Shown: piece by piece, positions 18,917 through 26,833 of the stretch
How positions within the stretch are numbered: position 1 is the first letter of the stretch
How the letters are laid out: each line of letters begins with the position of its first letter
From: Elusimicrobiota bacterium
GTDB taxonomy: Bacteria; Elusimicrobiota; Elusimicrobia; F11
Assembly (NCBI GenBank): GCA_022072025.1
Contig: JAJVIP010000002.1
Coordinates: 473,356-537,355 of the forward strand
Direction of reading: 5' to 3'
DNA length: 64,000 nucleotides
The notes under the pieces: model-generated
Told to the model about the DNA's origin: nothing
Seen by the model: the letters and a program-made list of their open reading frames with translations, nothing else
Database searches by the model: none
Translations under genes and position numbers: made by a program

Positions 18917-20058
18917 GTAATGAGGAGATTCTTCGATATTCTAGACATCTTATATTGCCTGAGGTGGGAAAACCGGGACAAGAAAAATTAAAGGCGGCCA
19001 AAGTGATGTTGATTGGTTCAGGTGGGCTGGGTTCTCCCAATGCGCTTTATCTTGCGGCAGCCGGGATTGGCACCATTGGAATTATTGATTTTGATGTGGT
19101 TGATCACACAAATTTACAACGACAGTTGTTGTTTGGAACTGAATCAGTGGGACTTCCAAAGGTGGAGGGGGCTAAAAGAAGAATTCAATCAATCAACCCG
19201 AATACCATCGTCAACACCTACAATGAAAAACTTTCCAGTGAAAATGTGATGAGAATTTTCAAGGATTATGACCTAATCATTGATGGGACTGATAATTTTC
19301 CTACGCGCTATTTGGTCAATGATGCCTGTGTGTTTTTAGGAAAAACAAATATTTATGGCAGTATTTTTCGTTTCGAGGGCCAGGCCACTGTATTCAAGCC
19401 AAAGGTGGGTCCTTGTTACCGCTGCCTCTATCCGGAGCCACCTCCCCCAGGGGAAGTTCCTTCCTGCGCTGAGGGGGGAGTTCTAGGAATATTGCCCGGA
19501 TTGGTGGGAATGATTCAAGCTTCTGAGGCCGTAAAATATTTCCTTGGAAAAGGAGAGTCTTTGGTTGGACGTTTGTTGCAAATTTCAGTTCTTGATATGA
19601 CTTTTCGAGAACTCAAAATTCAGCGAGATCCTGATTGCCCTGTTTGTGGTGACAACCCCACGATAAAGGAATTGGTTGATTATGAGCAGTTCTGTGGACT
19701 GGGTATAGGACTTGAGGCCCCAGAGATCCAAACAGGCATGGTTCCAGAAATTACGCCGCAAGAACTCAAAAAATTGATCGATTCCAATGGAAAAAAGGTC
19801 AATATCATAGATGTTCGAGAACCCTACGAACATGAGATATCCAAGATTGATGGGTCCAAGTTGATTCCTTTGGGGCAGATCATGGATCGAGTAAATGAGC
19901 TTGACTCGAGTCTTGAATACATCGTTATTTGTCGGTCTGGCTCGCGATCGGCCAAAGCCATTCAACAGCTTCAAAAAATTGGGTTTAAAAAACTCAGAAA
20001 TCTTAGAGGTGGCATCAATGCATGGGCGGATATAGACCCGACTGTGGCAAAATATTAG
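18901..20058 (+). CDS. MoeB/ThiF-type adenylyltransferase fused to rhodanese (MoeZ/MOCS3-like)
   Basis: E1-like enzyme that adenylates the C-terminal glycine of a ubiquitin-fold sulfur carrier and loads sulfur on it. 385 residues. The E1 domain (about 1-250) has the ATP loop GSGGLGSPNALYLAAAG, the arginine-bearing NLQRQLLFG, DGTDNFPTRYLVND, and two zinc CxxC pairs (CYRC, CPVC). The rhodanese domain (about 285-385) has an intact active loop CRSGSRS with the sulfur-carrying cysteine. The fusion is the MoeZ/MOCS3/Uba4 layout, used for molybdopterin, thiamin, cysteine or tRNA thiolation depending on the carrier. No MoaD/ThiS/CysO gene is adjacent, so the pathway cannot be assigned. Confidence 0.9.
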   Translation: MATTLSNEEILRYSRHLILPEVGKPGQEKLKAAKVMLIGSGGLGSPNALYLAAAGIGTIGIIDFDVVDHTNLQRQLLFGTESVGLPKVEGAKRRIQSINPNTIVNTYNEKLSSENVMRIFKDYDLIIDGTDNFPTRYLVNDACVFLGKTNIYGSIFRFEGQATVFKPKVGPCYRCLYPEPPPPGEVPSCAEGGVLGILPGLVGMIQASEAVKYFLGKGESLVGRLLQISVLDMTFRELKIQRDPDCPVCGDNPTIKELVDYEQFCGLGIGLEAPEIQTGMVPEITPQELKKLIDSNGKKVNIIDVREPYEHEISKIDGSKLIPLGQIMDRVNELDSSLEYIVICRSGSRSAKAIQQLQKIGFKKLRNLRGGINAWADIDPTVAKY

Positions 20059-20125
20059 GATGCCACGCTTGTTTTAAGTGTTCCCCCTGGCAATACAACC
20101 CCATCTATTGATGAGGAGCGAAGAC

Positions 20126-20199
20126 GGTGCGGTACCCAAGCGGCCTAAGGGGAGAGTCTGCAAAACTCTTATTCGTCGGTTCAAATCCGACCCGCACCT
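20126..20199 (+). tRNA. tRNA-Cys (anticodon GCA)
   Basis: Acceptor GGTGCGG pairs with CCGCACC; anticodon stem AGAGT/ACTCT around loop CTGCAAA; T-arm GTCGGTTCAAATCCGAC. 3' CCA not encoded. A possible promoter (TTGTTT upstream near 20069) is weak. Confidence 0.96.
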
Positions 20200-20211
20200 C
20201 GCAAATTTTCA

Positions 20212-20283
20212 GCGCGATTAGCTCAGTGGTAGAGTGTTCCCTTGACATGGGAAAGGTCGTAGGTTCAATCCCTACATCGCGCA
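20212..20283 (+). tRNA. tRNA-Val (anticodon GAC)
   Basis: Acceptor GCGCGAT pairs with ATCGCGC; D-arm GCTCAGTGGTAGAGT; anticodon stem TTCCC/GGGAA around loop TTGACAT; T-arm GTAGGTTCAATCCCTAC. 3' CCA not encoded. Twelve bases from tRNA-Cys, so the two are co-transcribed. Confidence 0.96.
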
Positions 20284-20414
20284 GTCTTTGCACCTCATTT
20301 GTTCCATAAAATCGGAGCTGATATCGAAAGGCTCGTGGGTGTATTAAAAACGAAAGGGCATAAATAAAAGCGAAGGCTGTCTCCTGTACCAATAGCGGAG
20401 GGGGACCATTTATT

Positions 20415-22187
20415 ATGACATCACAAACAGAAAACAAAGAAGACTATCTCTATAAACTCCGGCACTCAGCCGCGCATGTTCTGGCTGAGGCGGTGAAGGA
20501 TCTTTTCCCAGACACCAAGCTCACCATCGGCCCCCCGACTGAAGATGGGTTCTATTATGATTTCGATAGCACGCATCGTTTTGTCCCGGAAGATCTTGAG
20601 GCAATTGAAAAAAAGATGCGTTTTAATCTTCGTTCCAACAACAAGTTCCTTGGAGAAGAGATTTCCAGGGAGAACGCTCGGAAATATTGGGCCGAGAAAA
20701 ATGAAAAATATAAAGTTGAAATCATTGATGATTTGCCTCCCGATGCAAAAATTACTCTCTATAAACATGGGAAGTTCACTGATCTTTGTAAGGGAAATCA
20801 TCTTGAAGACACCAAAGACATTAAATATTTCAAGCTGACGAAAATTGCTGGCGCCTATTGGCGAGGTGATGAAAAGCGTGAACAACTCCAAAGAATTTAT
20901 GGGACCATTTGGCCCTCCGAGCAGGAACTTAAAGACTATCTCCATCAACAAGAAGAAGCCAAAAAACGCGATCACCGCGAATTGGGGCCTCGCTTGGGGC
21001 TATTTTCTATTCATCCTGATGAAGTGGGAAGTGGGTTGGTCTTGTGGCATCCCAAAGGGGCGTTTGTTCGCCATTTGATTGAGGATTACCTGAAGGCACT
21101 TCATCTTAAGAGTGGATACCAATTGGCCGTTTCACCCCATGTAGGCTTGTCAAATTTATGGCAGACCAGCGGGCATTTAAGTTTTTATAAAGAAAACATG
21201 TTTCAGGAAATGAAGGTTGAAAATCAATCTTATTACGTTAAACCGATGACTTGCCCTTTTCATATCACCATTTATAAGACGGACCTTCACAGTTACCGTG
21301 AGCTTCCCATTCGTCTCTATGAACATGGAACCGTTTATCGTTATGAAAGAAGCGGAGTACTTCATGGTTTGTTGCGAGTCCGCGGATTTACTCAGGATGA
21401 CTCACATTTATTCTGTCGTTTTGATCAACTTCAAGAAGAAATTAGAAAAGTTCTTATGTTGGCGCGCCAAATTCTGCAGGATTTTGGATTCAACAATTAT
21501 GAAGTAAAACTTTCCACGCGACCGGATAAATATGTTGGCCAAGCCAAAATATGGGACCAAGCGGAATCTTTCCTTTCCGCGGCCCTGAAAGATGCCGGAT
21601 TTAACTATGACGTAGATCCTGGGGAGGGAACTTTCTATGGTCCCAAAATCGACCTCAAAATTAAAGATTCTTTGGGACGGAAATGGCAATGTTCCACTGT
21701 TCAATTGGATTTTAATTTACCGGAACGGTTTCAAGCCACCTATCGCAATGAAGAAGGGAAAGAAACACCTGTGGTGATGGTCCATCGTGCGATATTGGGA
21801 TCCATTGAGCGATTTTTTGGAATCTTGGTTGAACATTATGCAGGAGCTTTCCCTCTGTGGTTGGCCCCAGTTCAGGTTGCCGTTCTTCCCATTTCAGACA
21901 AGCAATTGAACTATGCCAAAGAAGTAACAGAACAAATGACGGCCGCGGGTTTTAGGACGGAATTACACGGCGAAAATGAAAAGGTTGGCGCGAAGATTAG
22001 AAAAGCCACTCTCGAAAAAATCCCCTACATGGTCGTGGTAGGCGACAAGGAAGTGGAAGCCCACACTATTGCGGTCCGAACCAGGGTCGGAAAAGACTTG
22101 GGGACTATCAATCCCAAGATCTTCTTGGCTCAATTGGCGGAAGAAGTTGCCAAAAAACGGTCTCTCAACGAAGAAATCCCAAATTGA
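20415..22187 (+). CDS. thrS: Threonyl-tRNA synthetase lacking the TGS domain
   Basis: Charges tRNA-Thr. 590 residues against about 640 for the usual bacterial enzyme: the first recognisable block (RHSAAHVLAEAVKDLFPDT, residues 16-34) is already the start of the editing domain, so the N-terminal TGS domain of about 60 residues is absent. In-frame sequence upstream reaches a stop 51 bases before the ATG, so no longer start can restore it. The catalytic core is complete: zinc ligands Cys in KPMTCPFH, His in DDSHLF and His in MVHRAILGSIERF; motif 2 RVRGFTQDD; then the anticodon-binding domain. GGAGGGGG lies 10 bases upstream. Confidence 0.96.
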   Translation: MTSQTENKEDYLYKLRHSAAHVLAEAVKDLFPDTKLTIGPPTEDGFYYDFDSTHRFVPEDLEAIEKKMRFNLRSNNKFLGEEISRENARKYWAEKNEKYKVEIIDDLPPDAKITLYKHGKFTDLCKGNHLEDTKDIKYFKLTKIAGAYWRGDEKREQLQRIYGTIWPSEQELKDYLHQQEEAKKRDHRELGPRLGLFSIHPDEVGSGLVLWHPKGAFVRHLIEDYLKALHLKSGYQLAVSPHVGLSNLWQTSGHLSFYKENMFQEMKVENQSYYVKPMTCPFHITIYKTDLHSYRELPIRLYEHGTVYRYERSGVLHGLLRVRGFTQDDSHLFCRFDQLQEEIRKVLMLARQILQDFGFNNYEVKLSTRPDKYVGQAKIWDQAESFLSAALKDAGFNYDVDPGEGTFYGPKIDLKIKDSLGRKWQCSTVQLDFNLPERFQATYRNEEGKETPVVMVHRAILGSIERFFGILVEHYAGAFPLWLAPVQVAVLPISDKQLNYAKEVTEQMTAAGFRTELHGENEKVGAKIRKATLEKIPYMVVVGDKEVEAHTIAVRTRVGKDLGTINPKIFLAQLAEEVAKKRSLNEEIPN

Positions 22188-22212
22188 CAGAAGCCCGGCC
22201 GCTTGTTACACT
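22184..22212 (+). promoter_or_regulatory. Candidate promoter for infC operon
   Basis: Perfect TTGACA overlapping the thrS stop codon, 17-base spacer, then TACACT. Transcription would start near 22219 and give a leader of about 87 bases that contains the hairpin at 22248-22276. Confidence 0.55.
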
Positions 22213-22247
22213 CCGCCCATTGATTTTTAATTTTGATTTCAAGATCA

Positions 22248-22276
22248 GGGATGGCCGATTTAGCCATCCCTTTTTT
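22248..22276 (+). terminator. Rho-independent terminator in the infC leader (attenuator or thrS terminator)
   Basis: Perfect 8-base stem GGGATGGC / GCCATCCC with a 7-base loop followed by TTTTTT. It lies 60 bases after thrS and 29 bases before the infC start codon. If the promoter just upstream is real, this is a premature terminator inside the infC-rpmI-rplT leader, where L20-dependent attenuation is known in Bacillus; otherwise it simply ends the thrS message. Confidence 0.9.
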
Positions 22277-22305
22277 AACGGTCGTAAATACGCCAGGAGG
22301 CGAGC

Positions 22306-22827
22306 ATCTCCAAACAGCCTTTAATCAGAATCAACCAATATATTCGAGCACCACAAGTTAGGCTTATAAATGAACATGGTGTGATGTTGGGAGTAAAGAA
22401 TATTCAGGAAGCGCTCCGAATGTCAGAAGACGCTGGTTATGATCTTATAGAAATAGCCCCTGGTGCGGTACCTCCAGTTTGCAAACTTGGTAATTTTTCG
22501 AAATTTCTTTATGAAAAGGAAAAAAAACATAAGGAAGCGAGAAAAAACAAAGGGGGGGGGCAAGTTAAGGAAATTCGCATTCGCCCCAAGATTGGGGAAC
22601 ATGATCTGATGGTAAAGATCAACGCGATAATTAAATTTTTGAAAGAACATCACAAAGTTCGGCTCAGCATGGTTTTTATGGGACGCGAAATGGAACATAG
22701 AGACATTGGTGAAAAAATGCTTGAGAAAATAGAGCAACATGTGGCCGAAGTGGGTGTTGTTGAATCAAGACCACAGATGTACGGAAATCGGATGATTTCG
22801 ATTTTTGTGCCTCAATCCAAAGGATAA
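22306..22827 (+). CDS. infC: Translation initiation factor IF-3, starting at a non-canonical ATC codon
   Basis: Binds the 30S subunit and checks start-codon pairing. Homology runs upstream of the first ATG/GTG (22381): the frame reads SKQPLIRINQYIRAPQVRLI before GVMLG, which matches the family N-terminus. The only codon placed for initiation is ATC at 22306, 5 bases after a perfect AGGAGG (22295-22300), and the frame is closed by a stop a few codons further up. That gives 173 residues, normal length. E. coli infC starts at AUU and IF-3 represses its own synthesis by rejecting that codon; the same autoregulation is inferred here. Conserved core FLYEKEKKHKEARKNK and MGREMEHRDIGEKML are present. 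rpmI follows after 6 bases. Confidence 0.93.
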   Translation: MSKQPLIRINQYIRAPQVRLINEHGVMLGVKNIQEALRMSEDAGYDLIEIAPGAVPPVCKLGNFSKFLYEKEKKHKEARKNKGGGQVKEIRIRPKIGEHDLMVKINAIIKFLKEHHKVRLSMVFMGREMEHRDIGEKMLEKIEQHVAEVGVVESRPQMYGNRMISIFVPQSKG

Positions 22828-22833
22828 AAGTTT

Positions 22834-23031
22834 ATGCCAAAACTAAAGTCTCACAGCGGAAGTAAAAAACGTTTTAAAATCACGGCACGCGGAAAAGTTG
22901 TCCATAAACGCGCTGGCGCTCGGCATTTGCTTCAAGGTATGTCCGCTAGCCGAAGCCGCCAACTTCGTCGACCCGATACGCTCACCAATATCCAGGCCAG
23001 AATGATTAAGTCTCTTTTGCCCTACGGATAA
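22834..23031 (+). CDS. rpmI: 50S ribosomal protein L35
   Basis: Small basic large-subunit protein. 65 residues, standard length, with the family pattern MPKLKSHSGSKKRFKITARG and GARHLLQGMSASRSRQLRR. Sits between infC and rplT in the conserved infC-rpmI-rplT order. Confidence 0.97.
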   Translation: MPKLKSHSGSKKRFKITARGKVVHKRAGARHLLQGMSASRSRQLRRPDTLTNIQARMIKSLLPYG

Positions 23032-23048
23032 ATATAAAGGAATAGATC

Positions 23049-23414
23049 ATGCGAGTTCGTAACGTTACTTATACCCGTCAAAGAAAGAAAAAACATTATC
23101 GGCGCGCCAAAGGCGCCTACGCAACGAAAAAAAATCGTTGGAGAATGGTCAAACAACATCTTCGCCGTGTTGGAATATACTCTTACGTGGGAAGAAAAGA
23201 TCGTAAATCTGATTTTAAAACCCTCTGGATCATGCGTATCAATGCCGCCGCACGAGAATTGGGCGGACTGACTTACTCACAAATGATGTATGGGCTAAAA
23301 ACAGCGAATATTGAAGTGGATAGGAAAATATTGGCAGATATGGCCGTGAATGATCCTCAATCTTTCACGGACCTGGCCAACATCGCAAAAGAAAATCAAA
23401 AACTTGCCGCTTAG
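23049..23414 (+). CDS. rplT: 50S ribosomal protein L20
   Basis: Essential early-assembly protein of the large subunit and, in several bacteria, translational or transcriptional repressor of its own operon. 121 residues. Family signatures [19 protein letters not shown] near the start and [15 protein letters not shown] in the middle. A GGAATAG site precedes the ATG. Its known regulatory role makes the terminator in the infC leader a candidate target. Confidence 0.97.
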   Translation: MRVRNVTYTRQRKKKHYRRAKGAYATKKNRWRMVKQHLRRVGIYSYVGRKDRKSDFKTLWIMRINAAARELGGLTYSQMMYGLKTANIEVDRKILADMAVNDPQSFTDLANIAKENQKLAA

Positions 23415-23423
23415 ACGGCTCTC

Positions 23424-24464
23424 ATGGATCTTGAGTCGATCGAAAAGGACGCTCTAGAAGACCTGAATCAGGTAACGGCGGTATCCGATATGGAAACCGT
23501 TTACATCAAATACCTGGGGCGAAAAGAAGGTCGACTTACTGTCATCCTTCGTAATTTGGGGCAATTACCTCCCGAGGAAAAAAAGAAGGTCGGCCAGGAA
23601 GCCAATCGCGTTCGCGCCTCTTTAGAAGAAAAATTTTCAGAGAAAAAGGCATTGCTTGAATCTGCTTCTCTCTTAACTCACCTTGAAAAAGAAAAAGTGG
23701 ATTGGAGCCTTCCCGGCCTGGAGTTTCACAGAGGGACCGCGCACCCGATCTTAAACGCCATTCGAGAAATATCCGATATTTTTCGAAAAATGGGGTTTGA
23801 TATTGCTGAAGGGCCTGAGGTGGAAACAGATCAGTTTAATTTCACCGATTTGAATATTCCAGAAAATCACCCGGCTCGAGATATGCATGACACTTTTTAT
23901 CTTGAAGGTTCTCGGGTGATGCGCACCCACACCTCCCCCGTGCAAGTGCGAATAATGCGTTCAGCCCAACCCCCCATTCGTTTGATTTCTCCTGGACGCG
24001 TGTTTCGACATGAAGCCACTGATGCCACACATGCGGCCATCTTTCATCAAATTGAAGGATTGGTGGTTGATCAACACGTTAGTTTCTCTGATTTAAAAGC
24101 TGTTCTTGCTCATTTCTCTGAAGTTTACTTCGGAACTCAAACCCGTGTTCGTTTCCTGCCCAGTTACTTTCCTTTTGTGGAACCCGGCGCCCAAATGGAT
24201 GTCCAATGTTTTCTCTGTCAAGGCACCCAGAAAAACTCATCTGGACAGGCCTGTCCTCTCTGTAAAGCGACTGGATGGATTGAAATGCTGGGAGCCGGAA
24301 TGGTCCATTCGCAGGTTTTTAGAAATGTGGGGATCGACCCGGAGAAATATTCTGGGTTTGCTTTTGGTATGGGAGTCGAAAGAATACTCATGACCCGATC
24401 ACAAGTGCGAGATATTCGATATTTTCTGGAATCGGACATTCGATTTTTGAGGCAATTCAAATGA
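23424..24464 (+). CDS. pheS: Phenylalanyl-tRNA synthetase alpha subunit
   Basis: Catalytic subunit of the (alpha-beta)2 enzyme. 346 residues: N-terminal coiled coil (about 1-90), then the class II core with HPILNAIREISDIFRKMGFD, motif 2 region RTHTSPVQVR and SPGRVFRHEATDATH, and motif 3 GFAFGMGVERILM. An insert with four cysteines (CFLCQGT and CPLCKATG, about residues 255-285) forms a probable zinc-binding hairpin, seen in some but not all bacterial PheS proteins. No Shine-Dalgarno is visible; its stop overlaps pheT by 4 bases. Confidence 0.97.
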   Translation: MDLESIEKDALEDLNQVTAVSDMETVYIKYLGRKEGRLTVILRNLGQLPPEEKKKVGQEANRVRASLEEKFSEKKALLESASLLTHLEKEKVDWSLPGLEFHRGTAHPILNAIREISDIFRKMGFDIAEGPEVETDQFNFTDLNIPENHPARDMHDTFYLEGSRVMRTHTSPVQVRIMRSAQPPIRLISPGRVFRHEATDATHAAIFHQIEGLVVDQHVSFSDLKAVLAHFSEVYFGTQTRVRFLPSYFPFVEPGAQMDVQCFLCQGTQKNSSGQACPLCKATGWIEMLGAGMVHSQVFRNVGIDPEKYSGFAFGMGVERILMTRSQVRDIRYFLESDIRFLRQFK

Positions 24465-26833
24465 AAGTCAGTTTCAATTGGCTAAGAGAGTTGGTCGATA
24501 TCCCTTGGACTGCGGTAGAAACCTCTGAAAAATTGGCCCAGCTGGGTTTTCCTGTCGAATCGTTGCGTTCAGTGGGGATTCAGGTCACAGATGTAATTTC
24601 GGTAAAAATTCTCTCAATTTCAAAACATCCCAACGCTGATCGTTTACAAATTGCACAAGTGACCGATGGCAAACAAGAATATTCCATTGTGTGTGGAGCC
24701 CCCAATATTGCGGTGGGACAAATTGTGCCCTGCGCTGTTCCCGGCGCAAAATTGCCTAGTGGAATCGAAATTTCAATTTCAAAAATTCGGGGCGTGGAAT
24801 CACAAGGGATGCTTTGTTCTGAACGTGAATTGGGGTTGTCCGGAGAACATGCTGGGATTCTCCAATTACCTTCAATGGCGCCATTGGGGCGAGAGGTGAA
24901 AGATTTGCTTGGCGGAGGAGATGCCATCCTTGATATTGAGATTACGCCAAACCGTCCCGATTTGATGAGTCATGTGGGCGTGGGGCGAGAATTGGCGGCT
25001 CTGGCCAAAAAAGAAATCAAATGGCCCTCTACCAAAATAAAATCCACTCCTAAAAAATCAAAAGGATTGGTTCACATCGCCGAACTTTCACTTTGTTCTC
25101 GTTATCGGGGACAGATTATTCGCGATGTTAAAGTCGGGCCCTCTCCAGATTGGATGCAACAACGTTTATTGTCTTGTGGTATTCGTCCCATCAACAACCT
25201 TGTGGACATTACCAACTATGTTCTTTTGGAATGGGGACACCCCTTGCATGTATTCGATCTTGAAAAACTTTTAGGTCAAAAAATTATTGTCCGCAAGGCT
25301 CACCAAGGTGAAAAGATTTTGGCTCTAGATGAAAAGACGTATGAACTAACACCGGATGATTTGGTGATTTCTGACGAGAAAAATGCCGTGGCCATAGCGG
25401 GTATTATGGGGGGGCAAGTCTCTGGGGTTTCAAATTCCACCACAAATATTTTGCTTGAAAGTGCAGTGTTTGATCGTGTCTGTGTTCGAAAAACATCAAA
25501 ACGTCTTGCCTTAAGAAGCGAAAGCTCAATTCGTTTTGAAAAGGGAACAGATTCCTTTACGGCGGAAAAGGCCGCGCTACGAGCGGTTCAACTCATTCTT
25601 GATTTGGCGGGTGGCATTTTGGCCGAGTGTGCAGATGAAATCCCCTTAAAAGGAAAACCACACGCCGTGACTCTCCGGTCGAAAAAGCTGGAGGCATTGG
25701 TGGGGATAAAACCATCCGACAAAACAGTTCTTGATATTTTTACGCGCTTGGGCCTTTCTCCCAAATTAACCAAATCAGGGTGGGTGTGCAAAATTCCAGA
25801 TTATCGAAAGGATTTAATTGAAGAAGTTGATTTGATTGAAGAGGTTGTTCGTTTCATGGGTTATGACGCCATTCCGGCGAAAGTCTCTCGAATATCACTG
25901 GGAACAATATCTGAAAAATATCGACAATGGGAAAGCGAACCTTTAATAGAAACGCTTCGAGGGTTGGGATTTTCAGAAACCATCACCACGACCTTCTGTT
26001 CGATGCCCCAATTTAGAAAACTGGGGGTGGGGTTGCCGGAGGATCAATTGGTGAAGTTAGCCAATCCACTTTCTCAGGATGAATCTCTGCTTCGGCCGAA
26101 TTTGCTGATTAATCTCATCAAGGCAGTTCAGCTCAATTTAAACCATCAGGCTTCACGGGTCGCTTTATTTGAAATCGGCAATGTTTTCCAGAAAGCCCAG
26201 GGTGAAATTCAGGAGTCAAAAAAAATTGCGTGTGTTTTTGCTGGTCTTCTTTCTCAAAAAGGCATTTTTTCCGAAGAAAGTAATATCGATTTCTTTTCCA
26301 TAAAAGGATTTCTCGAACGTTTACGGAAAACCTTTCAAGCCGACTGGCAAGTGGCTCCAACAACCAAATATAAAGAATTGCATCCCCATCAAGGGCTGGT
26401 GGTGAATTGGAGGGGCCAGGAAATAGGGTTGATGGGAATGCTTCATCCTACTTTGGCCAACACTTTGGATATTCATGTGCCCTGTGGTTTTTTTGAATTA
26501 CAAGCCTCCGTTTTTCAAGTGAAACGTTCAATCCATTTAAAACCACTTCAGAAGTTTCCTTTTGTGGAACGGGATGTGGCAATAGTCGTTGAAAAATCAA
26601 CAGAATGGAAAAAACTCCATGAAATTATTATGCAGGCGGGAGGGAATCTTCTTCAAGAATCCACTCCCTTTGATATTTTTGAGGGGGGAAGCCTGAATCC
26701 TTCGCAAAAATCCATAGCTTTTCGAGTTAAACTTCAACATGGAGATCATACTTTGAGTGAGAGTGAAATCACCTCCACTGTTGACAACATCAAGAAGGCT
26801 CTTCAAAACACCTGTGGTGCTCAACTCAGGTAA
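24461..26833 (+). CDS. pheT: Phenylalanyl-tRNA synthetase beta subunit
   Basis: Editing and tRNA-binding subunit. 790 residues, full length. Order of domains: N-terminal B1 and EMAP/OB-type tRNA-binding domain (about 40-150, VKILSISKHPNADRLQIAQV), B3/B4 editing domain (about 210-390, HPLHVFDLEKL, IAGIMGG), B5 (about 400-470), the class II-like core, and the C-terminal ferredoxin-fold anticodon-binding domain (last 95 residues, KFPFVERDVAIVV). ATGA overlap with pheS shows coupled translation, as expected for a heterotetramer. Confidence 0.97.
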   Translation: MKVSFNWLRELVDIPWTAVETSEKLAQLGFPVESLRSVGIQVTDVISVKILSISKHPNADRLQIAQVTDGKQEYSIVCGAPNIAVGQIVPCAVPGAKLPSGIEISISKIRGVESQGMLCSERELGLSGEHAGILQLPSMAPLGREVKDLLGGGDAILDIEITPNRPDLMSHVGVGRELAALAKKEIKWPSTKIKSTPKKSKGLVHIAELSLCSRYRGQIIRDVKVGPSPDWMQQRLLSCGIRPINNLVDITNYVLLEWGHPLHVFDLEKLLGQKIIVRKAHQGEKILALDEKTYELTPDDLVISDEKNAVAIAGIMGGQVSGVSNSTTNILLESAVFDRVCVRKTSKRLALRSESSIRFEKGTDSFTAEKAALRAVQLILDLAGGILAECADEIPLKGKPHAVTLRSKKLEALVGIKPSDKTVLDIFTRLGLSPKLTKSGWVCKIPDYRKDLIEEVDLIEEVVRFMGYDAIPAKVSRISLGTISEKYRQWESEPLIETLRGLGFSETITTTFCSMPQFRKLGVGLPEDQLVKLANPLSQDESLLRPNLLINLIKAVQLNLNHQASRVALFEIGNVFQKAQGEIQESKKIACVFAGLLSQKGIFSEESNIDFFSIKGFLERLRKTFQADWQVAPTTKYKELHPHQGLVVNWRGQEIGLMGMLHPTLANTLDIHVPCGFFELQASVFQVKRSIHLKPLQKFPFVERDVAIVVEKSTEWKKLHEIIMQAGGNLLQESTPFDIFEGGSLNPSQKSIAFRVKLQHGDHTLSESEITSTVDNIKKALQNTCGAQLR

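Noticed and set aside
20284-20414. T-box or other riboswitch before thrS
   Set aside because: No terminator/antiterminator pair and no T-box consensus could be found in the 131 bases.
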